This document shows positions 17,326 through 26,120 of a stretch of 64,000 nucleotides of DNA, piece after piece. The notes under the pieces were generated by a model, which had not been told where the DNA came from, did no database searches, and saw only the letters and a list, made by a program, of their open reading frames with translations. The translations under genes were made by a program, and so were the position numbers. This stretch comes from Segniliparus sp051660745 (GTDB taxonomy: Bacteria > Actinomycetota > Actinomycetes > Mycobacteriales > Mycobacteriaceae), in the NCBI RefSeq assembly GCF_051660745.1, contig NZ_JBOFQF010000028.1:1-64000 (forward strand). The letters are read 5' to 3'. The first letter of the stretch is position 1. Every line of letters begins with the position of its first letter.

Positions 17326-20157
17326 TCATCTCACCGGCTGTTCGATGTTGTGCGGTCGGATCCGGGCCCGCTCGGGCCGGCTGCGCACCACGATGGGCCA
17401 CCAGAACCATTTGCCGAGGAGCGCGGCGACCGACGGGATGACGAACGAGCGCACGATCAGGGTGTCGAGGAAGAGCCCGATGCCGACCATGGTCCCGATC
17501 TGGGCGATGTTGTGGGCGTAGCCCGAGATCATCGCGAACATCGTGAAGCCGAAGACGAGGCCTGCCGTGGTGACCACGTCGCCCGTCGAGGCCATGGCGC
17601 GGATGATGCCGGTGTTGATCCCGGCGTGCAGTTCCTCTTTGAACCGCGCGACCAGCAAGAGGTTGTAGTCCGCGCCGACGGCGACGAGGAAGACGAACGA
17701 GACCGGGGCCGCCGACCAGTGCAGCGGGTTGCCGATGAGGTCCTGCCAGATGAAGATGCTCAGGCCGAGCGCGGAGAGATAGGACAGCGCCACACTGCCG
17801 ATCACCGCGAGGGCTGCGACAAGGCTGCGCAGCAGGATGAGCACCACGCAGAACACGAACGCGAATGCGGCGACGGCGCTGGTGACGAAGTCCTCGCGGG
17901 CGAAGGCTTGGATGTTGAGCAGCGTGCCGCCCGCGCCGCCGACGCTCACGGTGCTTCCCGCGAGCGAGGTGCCTTTGATCGCGGTGAGCGCCGCCGGAAC
18001 GATCTTCGCGCTCAAATCCATGCTTTCTTGGCTGAAGCCGGGCATCTCGGCGGTGACGACCATCCGTGTGGCCTTGCCGTCTGGCGAGAAGAAGTAGGGC
18101 ATGGCCCCTTTGAAGAGGGGGTTCTCCAGCGCTTGGCTCGGGAGGAAGAAGAACCCGTTCGGGTCGCCCGCCGCGAAGCTCTTGCTGATCTCCTCGGTGA
18201 ACTGGGTGATCTGCTTGACCTGGGGGAGCAGAGCGCTGAGCGTGCTCTGCAACGGCGCGAGCACAGACTTGGCCTGGGCGACGAAGCCTTTGAGCCCGCC
18301 GAGCTGCGCGGAGAGCTGGGGAAGCGTCTGCGCGGCGGCGCTCGTGCTGTGCACGAGCCCTTTGACGAGGCCGTCGAACTGGTCGAGGTCGTCGAAGAGC
18401 GAGAATCCGGTGAGCGCGGCTTGGCAGAGTTCGTTGTTCTCGCAGTTCGGAATCGAGCTCACGAACTGTTTCGCGGGCTCGGCGGTGTCGCGCAGCGAGT
18501 CCAGCTTCTCGACCACGCCCGCGAGCGCCGTCTGCAACTGCTGGGCGCTGCCGACGACCTGCCCGAACCCCTGCTTGCCGGAGTTGAGCACGCCTTCGAG
18601 GCCGTTGACGACGCCCGAGAGCTGCCCGATGCGGTCGGAGAGCGTGTTGAGATCGTCGAGGCGTTGGCCGAGCAGGCCGGTCATCTGCGTGAGCCGGTCG
18701 CCGATGTACCCGGCCTGGCTGGTGAGCGTGCCCTGTTCGAGCGGGACCGCGAGCGGCCGGGTGATGCCTTGCACCTGGCTGACGCCGGGGAGCGTGGCGA
18801 TGGCGTTGGCCGCTTTCGCGAGCGCGATCAGGTCCGAGGGGTTGCGCATGTCGTGGTCGGCCTCGACCACGAAAAGGTTCGGGATCAGGATGTTCGGCGG
18901 CAGGTGGCGGTCGGCGACGACGATCCCGGTGTTCGCGGGCGAGTCGCTCGGCTGGGCCTTGCGCTCGTCGTAGTTCACCACATAGGTGGGCAGGATGAGG
19001 ATCACCACGGCGAGCACGCCGAGGCTCGCGACGAGGACCGGCCCAGGCCAACGGACCACGCAGGTGGCGATTCGTCGCCAACGGCGGATCGCTCGCCGCT
19101 CGCGTGGCTCGAGGAAGCCGAGCTTGCTCCCGAGCGCGAGGAGCGCGGGGCCGAGGGTGAGGGCCGCCGCGAGTGTGACGGTCACGGCGATGGTGCAGGG
19201 CAGTCCGGAGGTGGAGAAGATCGCGAGCCGGGTGAACACCATGCAGGCGGTCGCGCCCGCGACGGTCAGCCCCGACGCGATGATGATGTGCTGCGTCCCG
19301 GCGAGCGCGGTGTAGTAGGCGCTCTCCGGGTCTTCGCCCGCCCGGCGGGCCTCCTGGTATCTGCCGAGCAGGAAGATGCCGTAGTCCGTTCCCGCGCCGA
19401 GCACGATCACTGAGAGCAGCGAGGACGCGAAGATGGAGACGCCGATGACGCCGTGCATCCCGCAGAGCGCGACCACCGCCCTGGCCACTGCGAGGCTGAG
19501 CCCGACGGTCATCAGCGGCACCATGATGGTGACCGGCGACCGGTACACCCAGAGCAGGACCCCGCCGACGAGCACGGTACAGGCGGCGAGCAGGATGATG
19601 ATCGAGTCGTTGATGGCGACAAGCTCGTCGTTCACCACGACCGAGGCCCCGGTGAGGTAGACGTGGAGCCCCGCAGGGGGAGGGTTCGCGGCGATGATGT
19701 CGCGGACCGCCTGCGTTGAGTCCATGGCCAACGCCGTGCCCATGTTCCCCGACAAGTTGACCAGGACGTATGCGGCCTTCCCGTCGTGGCTCTCGTTCGC
19801 GGGCGCGAAGTTCGGATCGGACCAGAGGTCCAGTGCCGAGTTGACGTGCTTCTTGTCGTCGAGCAGCTTCTTGAGGAGCGCGGCGTAGTACTGGTGCGCC
19901 CCTTCGTCGAGCTGTTGGTCTCCTTCGAGGAGGAGGTAGCCGAAGTTGTTCGTCCCGGTCCCGCCGAAGTACTTGCCGAGCTTCATGAAAGCCTGCACGG
20001 AGGCGGCCTCGTCCGGAAGGAAGGACTGGGCGTGCTCTTTGATCACGCTCTCCAGCTGCGGGATGGCGAGGTTGAGGCCCGCTGCGAGCAGCAGCCAGAC
20101 GAGGATGACGGGCGCGGCGAGCTTGTGGAGCAGCCGGGCGAGCAGCGGGCGCTTCAT
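17326..20157 (-). CDS. MmpL-family RND lipid/siderophore exporter
   Basis: A 943-aa RND transporter with two repeats, each a helix plus a large periplasmic loop followed by a block of helices. The proton-relay Asp-Tyr pairs are in GTDYGIFLLGRY (first half) and GADYNLLLVARF (second half), as in MmpL3/4/5. The second loop contains long helical segments. The ATG at 20155-20157 overlaps the mmpS stop (ATGA), so the pair is coupled. Homologues export siderophores, glycolipids or drugs. Pairing with an mmpS is typical of the MmpL4/5 group, but the cargo here is unknown. Confidence 0.9.
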   Translation of the reverse strand: MKRPLLARLLHKLAAPVILVWLLLAAGLNLAIPQLESVIKEHAQSFLPDEAASVQAFMKLGKYFGGTGTNNFGYLLLEGDQQLDEGAHQYYAALLKKLLDDKKHVNSALDLWSDPNFAPANESHDGKAAYVLVNLSGNMGTALAMDSTQAVRDIIAANPPPAGLHVYLTGASVVVNDELVAINDSIIILLAACTVLVGGVLLWVYRSPVTIMVPLMTVGLSLAVARAVVALCGMHGVIGVSIFASSLLSVIVLGAGTDYGIFLLGRYQEARRAGEDPESAYYTALAGTQHIIIASGLTVAGATACMVFTRLAIFSTSGLPCTIAVTVTLAAALTLGPALLALGSKLGFLEPRERRAIRRWRRIATCVVRWPGPVLVASLGVLAVVILILPTYVVNYDERKAQPSDSPANTGIVVADRHLPPNILIPNLFVVEADHDMRNPSDLIALAKAANAIATLPGVSQVQGITRPLAVPLEQGTLTSQAGYIGDRLTQMTGLLGQRLDDLNTLSDRIGQLSGVVNGLEGVLNSGKQGFGQVVGSAQQLQTALAGVVEKLDSLRDTAEPAKQFVSSIPNCENNELCQAALTGFSLFDDLDQFDGLVKGLVHSTSAAAQTLPQLSAQLGGLKGFVAQAKSVLAPLQSTLSALLPQVKQITQFTEEISKSFAAGDPNGFFFLPSQALENPLFKGAMPYFFSPDGKATRMVVTAEMPGFSQESMDLSAKIVPAALTAIKGTSLAGSTVSVGGAGGTLLNIQAFAREDFVTSAVAAFAFVFCVVLILLRSLVAALAVIGSVALSYLSALGLSIFIWQDLIGNPLHWSAAPVSFVFLVAVGADYNLLLVARFKEELHAGINTGIIRAMASTGDVVTTAGLVFGFTMFAMISGYAHNIAQIGTMVGIGLFLDTLIVRSFVIPSVAALLGKWFWWPIVVRSRPERARIRPHNIEQPVR

Positions 20158-20567
20158 GCGCTCACCACATTGCAGGTCACGGACGCGGCGGCCCCGGTCG
20201 TCGACTGCTCGTCGAGCTGCTGCCCGTTGACGAGGATCCGGCAGGAGACTTGTCCCGCGCTCGCTTGGGCGGTGACGCCGATGGGGATCGTCAGCCGATG
20301 GGTGCGCAGCGTCGTCCGCCACGGCAGCGTGGCATTGACCTGTTGGACGGCGTTGTTCTCGTCGAGGTAGGAGAGCGCCACGGCGGCCCCGGGGGGCCCG
20401 GAGACCTCGTAGTCGATGGTTTTCTCCCGCAGCCTGCCCAGCTCGGGCGGTTTGGGCGAGTACCCGATCGCCAGATCGGGGATCTCGCTCAGCCGCAGAT
20501 GCGCCACGTACGCCGCTGTGGCGGCGAGGGTCGCAGCCACGACCAAGTACACCCATGCGTTCTTCAC
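20154..20567 (-). CDS. MmpS-family accessory protein
   Basis: A 137-aa protein with one N-terminal membrane helix (WVYLVVAATLAATAAYVA) and a beta-sandwich periplasmic domain (KTIDYEVSGPPGAAVALSYLD; CRILVNGQ; late Cys in SVTCNVVSA). The GTG start at 20567 is preceded by GAGGAG with a six-base spacer; a TTG 33 bases upstream is also open. It partners MmpL. A CATAAT -10-like hexamer lies at 20608-20613. Confidence 0.87.
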   Translation of the reverse strand: MKNAWVYLVVAATLAATAAYVAHLRLSEIPDLAIGYSPKPPELGRLREKTIDYEVSGPPGAAVALSYLDENNAVQQVNATLPWRTTLRTHRLTIPIGVTAQASAGQVSCRILVNGQQLDEQSTTGAAASVTCNVVSA

Positions 20568-20667
20568 ACTCAGCTCCTCTTCGGGCAAGACCGGGATCAA
20601 GTGAGCATTATGTTATAGGCCATACCAGCTGGTGGGAGTGATGAATTTCAGTGCCAATGGGCATAGA

Positions 20668-20683
20668 TCACAATAAATTGTGA
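20668..20683. promoter_or_regulatory. 16-bp perfect palindrome upstream of mmpS-mmpL
   Basis: TCACAAT-AA-ATTGTGA is perfectly symmetric in an AT-rich island. It lies about 100 bases before the mmpS start and 7 bases after the 597-aa gene. A second palindrome, ACCAGCTGGT, is at 20624-20633. The position fits a regulator site for the exporter pair. It is not the IdeR box, and its half-sites are in the opposite order to a CRP site. Confidence 0.5.
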
Positions 20684-20689
20684 CTCACG

Positions 20690-22483
20690 TCATCTCGACT
20701 CGTCGTCGAGCACGACGGTCGGCGCGTGATGGAACGGAGTCGGCAGATGGGCGAGGAACCAGAGCCGGGGCACATCGCGGTCAACGACGAGGTGCTCGGG
20801 AGTGCGCCACACCGGCAACAGGATCCGGATCTGCGCCTCGAGGACCAGGTCGACCGCACGCTGGTAGAGCTGGTCGAGCAGCCAAGGCACGTCCTCCTGC
20901 TCGTACCGCTGCGCCCAAGCCGGATCCACTCGGACGTCGAGCGGCTCGCAGTTTCCGCCGACGCTCACCGAGAGCAGCGATTGGGGGCTGTCGACGCAGG
21001 TGACGGCGACTTGTGAAGCCGCGCTGTACAGGTCGTGCCGGTCGCTTTCGCGCCCAGGCGCACAAACCCGGAGGCCGAATTTGCCCGCAAGCGCGTCGGC
21101 CCGCTTCGGGGCAGGCTCGTAGTCCTGCCGCATCGGGGCGGCGCTGCACCAGCGCAGTTGGGCGAATTCTGGCGCGTGCACAGAGAAATCGACCAAGCCG
21201 ATCACGAGCGTGCGGATGCCCGCGTCGGGGTCCGTTTGCCGCGCCAGGGCGGACAGGCCCAGCTGCAGGTCTTTGCAGATATTCAAATACATGCTGGTCA
21301 GCATCCATTCGATCTCGCCGAGAGTGTGCCAGCGGAGCAGGTCGGGGTCTGCGGACCACGACACCACCCGGCCCCTTGCGTCGACGGTCAGCGAGAGCCG
21401 CTCGCCAAGCGCGACGCGCGTCTCGGCCTGCTTTGCCGCGAGGTCGCCGAACGAGTCCCTCGGCCACCCGAACAGTTTCGCGTCGTGGGGCTGCCAGCGG
21501 CCCGAGGGCTGCGCGAGGAACTCGGGGAGCGCGTCGTAGGTGCGGGCCGATCCCGCGGACCAGCCGGAGCCGATGAGCGAATCGGGGACTTGGTCCGCGT
21601 CGGAGCCCCAGTCCCGGTCTTCGGGCGTGTGCGTGGCGAACCAGGTCGGGTAGCGCTGCCAGAGCGGGGCGAAATGCTTGGCGAGCCAGACCTGCGCCTC
21701 GCGCCTCGCGAGCAGGAGGCAGTGCTGCAGGACGTCTTCGAGCTGGGCCTTGGTGTAGAGGCTGGAGAGATCGCCCCTGGTGTACCAGGCGACTTGCCTG
21801 CCTGCGGCGTCCACGACAGCTTTCACCCGCTCGTCTTGCGAACCGCTGAAGAACCAGGATTGCGCCTTCTCGAGCAGCTCCGGGTAGTCGGGGTCGGGGC
21901 AGTCCACGTCGAGGAGCAGGGGCGGGAACGGGTTCTGCTCCGCCTCGTCCGCCTCTGCAGTGGCGTGCGCGGCGGCTCTGGGGGAGCGCGGCGCCCCGAA
22001 CGACAGCTCGACGCCGCCGGGGAAGTCGTGTTTGAGCGCGACCGCCCTCGGCTGGACGGCTCTGCCCTGACGGCCTTGTCCCGACGGCGCGGGCAGTTTG
22101 TCGAGCCCGAAATGCTCGGCGACGCCCATGCCGCCCATCGCGGCGAGCGCCACGGACCATGTCCACCTGGCCTGCGCCATGATCTTCCCGATCTCGGCGA
22201 AGCGCAGCACCCACGAATCAGTCCGGGGGTCCGGGCCGGTGTGGCGGACGTCGAGGATCTCGCCGAAGCGGTTCACCTTGACCACGGACAGCCCGTCGGA
22301 GGAAGTGGTCAGCGCTGCGGAATGGAACGCGAACAGGTCGGCGGTCTGCGGCAGCTGCACGACACGACGCGTCGCGGGCGGGGGAGCGCTCGGCGGGGAC
22401 GGTTCGACGGGCTGCTCGGAAACGGGCAGGATCGCCTCGTCGGACCCCGCGACATCGTGCGGCGGATCCTCGCCAAGGCTCAT
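20690..22483 (-). CDS. Unknown 597-aa protein with four YbaB-like modules
   Basis: I do not recognise this protein as a named family. It has no signal peptide or membrane helix; the first 45 residues are Pro/Ser-rich. Four segments of about 48 residues resemble the YbaB/EbfC fold pattern (two strands around Gly, a loop with Asp-Pro, then a long helix). They lie at about 66-113 (VNRFGEILDVRHTG), 219-268 (VDAAGRQVAWYTRGDL), 362-410 (VDARGRVVSWSADPDL) and 502-551 (LSVSVGGNCEPLDVRVDP). Their spacing of about 145 residues suggests an internally repeated protein. A GGGAG lies six bases before the ATG. YbaB-like proteins are common partners of ESX loci (EspL type), and the secretion-like cluster is 2 kb away. 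The function is not known. Confidence 0.6.
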   Translation of the reverse strand: MSLGEDPPHDVAGSDEAILPVSEQPVEPSPPSAPPPATRRVVQLPQTADLFAFHSAALTTSSDGLSVVKVNRFGEILDVRHTGPDPRTDSWVLRFAEIGKIMAQARWTWSVALAAMGGMGVAEHFGLDKLPAPSGQGRQGRAVQPRAVALKHDFPGGVELSFGAPRSPRAAAHATAEADEAEQNPFPPLLLDVDCPDPDYPELLEKAQSWFFSGSQDERVKAVVDAAGRQVAWYTRGDLSSLYTKAQLEDVLQHCLLLARREAQVWLAKHFAPLWQRYPTWFATHTPEDRDWGSDADQVPDSLIGSGWSAGSARTYDALPEFLAQPSGRWQPHDAKLFGWPRDSFGDLAAKQAETRVALGERLSLTVDARGRVVSWSADPDLLRWHTLGEIEWMLTSMYLNICKDLQLGLSALARQTDPDAGIRTLVIGLVDFSVHAPEFAQLRWCSAAPMRQDYEPAPKRADALAGKFGLRVCAPGRESDRHDLYSAASQVAVTCVDSPQSLLSVSVGGNCEPLDVRVDPAWAQRYEQEDVPWLLDQLYQRAVDLVLEAQIRILLPVWRTPEHLVVDRDVPRLWFLAHLPTPFHHAPTVVLDDESR

Positions 22484-22597
22484 CGAAAACTCCCACTCCT
22501 CGTGACTGCGCGTCGTACGGTGGACTCAGCCTACTTCTTCTTCGACAACGCCGCCACCGGCCAGCGTGGTTCCTGCGCCGCGTGTTTCAATTGCCGC

Positions 22598-23317
22598 ATG
22601 CCCGAGGAGAACCGCGCGCGGGTCCGTTGGGCCGCGCTGCCGAGCGCGCCGTACGTGGTGCTCGCCCAGCTGTTCATGGCGGTCGAAATCATCTCGAACA
22701 TCACGGCCAGCAAGGGCGTCGAGCTGTTCTCCGGGGCTTCATTCTCGATCGGGCCGGTGCAGGTCTTGCCGGTCGTGACGGACGGAGCGTTCTTCCTCTT
22801 CCCGCTCAGCTACGTGATCGGCGACGTGCTGAGCGAGGTCTACGGGTTCAAGGCCACCCGGCGCGTCGTGTGGGCCGGGTTCGCGGGCCTGATCCTCGCG
22901 GCGGTGTGCTTCCGCGCCGCCATCGGCCTGCCCGCCGCGTGGTTCTACGACCGGACGGAGGCGTTCGGCCAAGTGCTCGGCGCGACGCCGCAGCTCCTTG
23001 CGGCGGGGCTCGCGGGGTTCGTCCTGGGAGAGCTGGTCAACAGCTATGTCATGGTCGCGCTCAAGCGCCGCTCCGGCGAGCGGAAGCTGTGGCTGCGGCT
23101 GTCGAGCTCGACCCTTGCCGGGGAGCTCGTGGACACCGTCGTGTTCTGCTCCATCGCGGCTGGCGCGATCGGCATCGCCACATGGGGGGACTTCGTCAAC
23201 TACACGGTGTTCGGCTTCCTGTGGAAATCGGCGGTGGAATTCCTGGTCATGCCGATGACCTATCAAGTCATCAAGCTCGTCAAGCGCCTTGAGCCCAGTT
23301 ACGGGCCCGAGGCGTAG
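22598..23317 (+). CDS. Queuosine-precursor (VUT/YhhQ-family) transporter
   Basis: A 239-aa membrane protein with about six helices. ITASKGVELF, GAFFLFPLSYVIGDVLSEVYGF and LAGELVDTVVFCSIA are hallmark segments of the VUT family, which imports preQ0/preQ1 or a similar purine. The ATG is chosen because the family begins about 15 residues before the first helix; no clear ribosome site is seen. It overlaps the -10 (TAGAGT) of the next gene. No queuosine synthesis genes are near. Confidence 0.82.
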   Translation: MPEENRARVRWAALPSAPYVVLAQLFMAVEIISNITASKGVELFSGASFSIGPVQVLPVVTDGAFFLFPLSYVIGDVLSEVYGFKATRRVVWAGFAGLILAAVCFRAAIGLPAAWFYDRTEAFGQVLGATPQLLAAGLAGFVLGELVNSYVMVALKRRSGERKLWLRLSSSTLAGELVDTVVFCSIAAGAIGIATWGDFVNYTVFGFLWKSAVEFLVMPMTYQVIKLVKRLEPSYGPEA

Positions 23318-23326
23318 AGTCGGGCC

Positions 23327-24097
23327 ATGGCTGTCCGGGTAGAACGTTCTGGCGCGGTCACGGTCGTCACGATCGACCGGCCCGAGGCCCGCAATGCGGT
23401 CGACGGCGAGCATGCCAAGGCGTTGTCCGACGCGTTCTTGGCGTTCGAGGCCGACGGCGCGGCGAGCGTCGCGGTGCTCCACGGGGCAGGGGGGAGCTTC
23501 TGCGCCGGTTTCGACCTCAAGGCCGTCTCTGCGGGAGCGGTTGACCATGTCGTCCCCCCGGACGGCCAGAACCTCGGCCCGATGGGCCCGACCCGCCTCG
23601 TGCTCTCGAAGCCGGTGATCGCCGCCGTCGAAGGCTATGCCGTCGCGGGCGGGCTCGAACTCGCCCTCTGGGCAGACTTGCGGGTCGTCGACCCCGGCGC
23701 GGTGTTCGGGGTGTTCTGCCGCCGTTGGGGCGTTCCGCTCATCGACGGCGGGACGGTCCGGCTGCCTCGGCTCATCGGCCAGTCGCGCGCATTGGACATG
23801 ATCCTCACCGGCAGGCCGGTGGACGCGCGGGAAGCGCTGGCGATTGGTCTGGCGAACAGGGTGAGCGCGCCCGGCAAGGCGCTGGACGAGGCCGTCGCCC
23901 TGGCGGAAGAGCTCGCGAAATTCCCACAGCAGTGCATGCGCCACGACCGGCTCTCCGCATATGAGCAGGAGCACCTGTCCCTGGGCGAGGCATTGCAGAA
24001 CGAATGGCGGCACGGGCTGGTCTCGCTCGCGGCGGAGTCGGTGGCCGGGGCAGGCAAGTTCGCGGGCGGCAGCGGCAGGCACGGCGATTTTTCGTAG
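23327..24097 (+). CDS. Enoyl-CoA hydratase/isomerase (crotonase family, EchA-like)
   Basis: A 256-aa crotonase. The oxyanion-hole segments are GGSFCAGFDLKAV (about residues 60-72) and EGYAVAGGLELALWADLRV. The following GVFCRRWGVPLIDGGTVRLP is the variant common in actinobacterial EchA proteins. It lacks the two catalytic glutamates of classical rat-type hydratases at that spot, so the reaction may not be plain hydration. TAGAGT lies six bases before the ATG and includes the preceding stop, suggesting leaderless expression. Confidence 0.82.
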   Translation: MAVRVERSGAVTVVTIDRPEARNAVDGEHAKALSDAFLAFEADGAASVAVLHGAGGSFCAGFDLKAVSAGAVDHVVPPDGQNLGPMGPTRLVLSKPVIAAVEGYAVAGGLELALWADLRVVDPGAVFGVFCRRWGVPLIDGGTVRLPRLIGQSRALDMILTGRPVDAREALAIGLANRVSAPGKALDEAVALAEELAKFPQQCMRHDRLSAYEQEHLSLGEALQNEWRHGLVSLAAESVAGAGKFAGGSGRHGDFS

Positions 24098-24281
24098 CCC
24101 GCCGTAACATCGAGGATTCCATGTTGTAAATCACACGCAAATTTTCTGCGGCAGCAGCCAGCTTTCTTGCCCCCGTGTGCCTCTTTCGGGGGAATGCGGC
24201 AAATATCCTCCATGATCGCGCAAAATCAACTTTTCAGGTGCTTTTCTGCCTCCTTCGCCCGTTCCAGACTGGAAGGAACAA

Positions 24282-24303
24282 CGGGCCCGGCCCTTCGGGC
24301 CCG
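24282..24303. other. GC-rich hairpin in the leader of the secretion-like cluster
   Basis: CGGGCCC (24282-24288) pairs with GGGCCCG (24297-24303) across an 8-base loop, 22 bases before the proposed GTG of the next gene. It could be a terminator for the upstream enoyl-CoA hydratase or a leader structure. The rest of 24098-24325 is comparatively AT-rich (24115-24250), with no gene I can support. Confidence 0.35.
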
Positions 24304-24325
24304 CCATGGCGAAAGACGGGAAAAG

Positions 24326-25177
24326 GTGGCCGGATCTGATGATGCGTTGCCTGCGCCCCGAGAGCTCCAGCCATACGAGGAACGAGTCCGCCGCATGGCA
24401 GAGGTGCTGCCGAAATTGACGGCGACGGGGCATTCGGAATGCGGCAGGGCGCGCGCAACGGTGGGGCACGGGTGCGCCTTGACCGAGCTGTGGCTGGACT
24501 GGGACAGGCTTCGGGCGGACTTGGAGCTGCGCCGAGGGCCGCGCAACGAGCTGGTCGGGGCAGAGCATTTGGCGCGGATCATCGAGTCGGCGGTGGTCGC
24601 CGCGATTCGAAAACTCCTCGTGGCGGTGAACGACGCCTTCCACAAGCCCGCGCCGAGCAGGGCGGACTTGGAGAACCGGTACTACGACGAGTACTGGGCT
24701 CTGCCAGAGCACATGCGGCCGGACACTGTTGACGAGCACATCCGCGAGCGCACGAGGGCCGAGGGGCCACGCGCGACTGCGGAGCGGCAGCGCGAGTCGG
24801 ACGAGCGCGCGGCGCGGGAGCGCATCGCGAGAGCGCTCGTGGCGTTGCCCTCGGACCCGAGGGAGATCCTCCGATCCGATCCCGGCGTGGTGCTCACGCC
24901 CCAAGTCGTCGAGGCGGAGGAGCGGGCCGCCCGGACGCTGGAGCGGCTGCGGCGAATCGACACGACGGCAGTGAAATTCGTGGGAACGGATGACGAGCGC
25001 TCGCCGTCGGTCGTCGTGACGACGGACTACTCGGCGCCGTTCTCGCTCTGGCTGCACCCGGGGGTCTTCGCGCGGGTGGGCTCGCGCCTCGACAGGGTCG
25101 TCCCGATGTGCGCGGCGAAAGCCCAAGCGAAATTCAGCGAGCTGGTCGAAGGGCCACAAGACGGAAAGGCAATGTGA
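24326..25177 (+). CDS. Unknown 283-aa protein with YbaB-like C-terminus, ESX-like cluster
   Basis: I do not recognise this protein as a whole. It is mainly helical and charged, with no signal peptide. Residues about 85-215 are rich in Arg/Glu. The last 60 residues (SPSVVVTTDYSAPFSLWLHP, then a long helix) follow the YbaB/EbfC pattern seen four times in the 597-aa protein at 20690-22483. The GTG start has GGGAAAAG upstream; the frame is open 159 bases further and the start is uncertain. The next gene begins one base after the stop, so they form an operon. Confidence 0.55.
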   Translation: MAGSDDALPAPRELQPYEERVRRMAEVLPKLTATGHSECGRARATVGHGCALTELWLDWDRLRADLELRRGPRNELVGAEHLARIIESAVVAAIRKLLVAVNDAFHKPAPSRADLENRYYDEYWALPEHMRPDTVDEHIRERTRAEGPRATAERQRESDERAARERIARALVALPSDPREILRSDPGVVLTPQVVEAEERAARTLERLRRIDTTAVKFVGTDDERSPSVVVTTDYSAPFSLWLHPGVFARVGSRLDRVVPMCAAKAQAKFSELVEGPQDGKAM

Positions 25178-25178
25178 C

Positions 25179-25520
25179 GTGGCGGGGCAAACGCAGGTCG
25201 ACACCGACAAGATCAATGTGGCCGAGGCGAAAATCGCGGGCGCGCTCCAGGCGGTCCGTGCGGCGGTGGACCAGCTCAACGCCCATACGAAGGAGTTCTG
25301 CGCAGCTGCGGGGAGCGACGCCAAGAACGGCAACCTCAGACGGCAGTCCCAGGCCGACCAAGAGAACAAGGACAAGCAGTTCAGCGCGACGAACGAGGTC
25401 GCGGAGCACGACCGAGACGCGGCGCGGGCGGCTGTGGCCGAGTACACCGCTCGGGAAGCGGACAACACGGCCTCGCTCAAAGTCGATCTGAACAGGCCGC
25501 TGATCACAGGGTTCGAGTAG
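25179..25520 (+). CDS. Small EspC/WXG100-like type VII secretion substrate
   Basis: A 113-aa, almost wholly helical protein. It has two helices around a Gly-containing turn and no WxG. The N-terminal VDTDKINVAEAKIAGALQAV and C-terminal READNTASL resemble the EspC (DUF2580) family. Tyr89-Thr-Ala-Arg-Glu93 fits the YxxxD/E signal of ESX substrates directly after a helix. It begins with GTG one base after the preceding stop (GGAAAGG upstream). It is inferred to be exported, perhaps as a heterodimer. No ESX core ATPase is in the window. Confidence 0.6.
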   Translation: MAGQTQVDTDKINVAEAKIAGALQAVRAAVDQLNAHTKEFCAAAGSDAKNGNLRRQSQADQENKDKQFSATNEVAEHDRDAARAAVAEYTAREADNTASLKVDLNRPLITGFE

Positions 25521-25571
25521 GGCGAAGGGAAGACACGTTCAACGATGCGAAGCGAAAAGGAGCAGTCGAGA

Positions 25572-26099
25572 ATGGCACGAGGGTATGGGCGTGGTTCGGC
25601 GGCGGTGCTCGCCGGTTTGGCGGTTCTGGGCGTTGCCGCCTGCGAGAGGGGAGGGGGCGGGGGCACTGCTGCCACCATCGTCCAGACGGTGGCTGGCGCT
25701 ACGGCAGCCACGCCTGCCCCGACCACGCCGAACGTCAGCCCGATCAATGATCGGGCGAAACTGTGTCATTATTTCAACTCGCGGGGTCAAGAGATTGTCA
25801 ATGCGACGGACGCATACCGAAAATTAACCCTGGCGCATGGTTGGTCTTGGACTGATCCCCAAGTGAGCGCTGCGGCTGACCATGCCACGGAAGTGGTCGG
25901 AAGACTTTCGCCATTGCTTCTCTCTGCCGTTGGGCCCGAAGCCCCTCGGGATGTTGGAGACGCCATTCGCCAGTTCGTCGAAGCTGTAAAAAGTTTTGCC
26001 GACGCAGTCGCCTCGCGATCGGGCGCGGATGAGCTGAATCCTTTGAATCACAAGTATATGGATGCGCTTGATGTCGCAAATAAAGCTTGTGGCGATTAG
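25572..26099 (+). CDS. Lipoprotein A of a duplicated pair (LppJ-like setting)
   Basis: A 175-aa lipoprotein: signal peptide with lipobox GVAA-Cys24, a Gly-rich then Thr/Pro/Ala linker to about residue 62, and a helical mature domain with two Cys (LCHYF and NKACGD) that could form a disulfide. The ATG has AAGGAG nine bases upstream. Its leader and linker are nearly identical in DNA to those of the next gene, while the mature domains have diverged. Codon use in the mature part is richer in A/T than in flanking genes. The function is unknown. Confidence 0.7.
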   Translation: MARGYGRGSAAVLAGLAVLGVAACERGGGGGTAATIVQTVAGATAATPAPTTPNVSPINDRAKLCHYFNSRGQEIVNATDAYRKLTLAHGWSWTDPQVSAAADHATEVVGRLSPLLLSAVGPEAPRDVGDAIRQFVEAVKSFADAVASRSGADELNPLNHKYMDALDVANKACGD

Positions 26100-26120
26100 T
26101 TAGGGATGAAGGTGTATGCG

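Noticed and set aside
16132..19413. 1093-residue plus-strand frame across lldP and mmpL
   Set aside because: It runs antisense through two well-supported membrane genes, has low-complexity Arg/Glu/His-rich content, and is a codon-bias shadow.
20158..20556. N-terminal extension of mmpL to about 1076 residues
   Set aside because: The extension overlaps the whole mmpS gene in another frame and is Arg-rich; the ATG at 20157 overlaps the mmpS stop as expected for the pair.
20668..20683. CRP/FNR-type site before mmpS
   Set aside because: The half-sites are in the reverse order (TCACA...TGTGA) from the CRP consensus, so only an unspecified palindrome is reported.
24098..24325. Riboswitch or structured RNA upstream of the secretion-like cluster
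   Set aside because: Only simple hairpins are visible and none fits a class I know; they are reported as an unassigned hairpin.
24131..25747. 538-residue minus-strand frame opposite the start of the secretion-like cluster
   Set aside because: It lies antisense to the 283-aa and 113-aa genes, which are coupled, have sensible starts and show a YxxxE signal; the antisense product has no recognisable domain.
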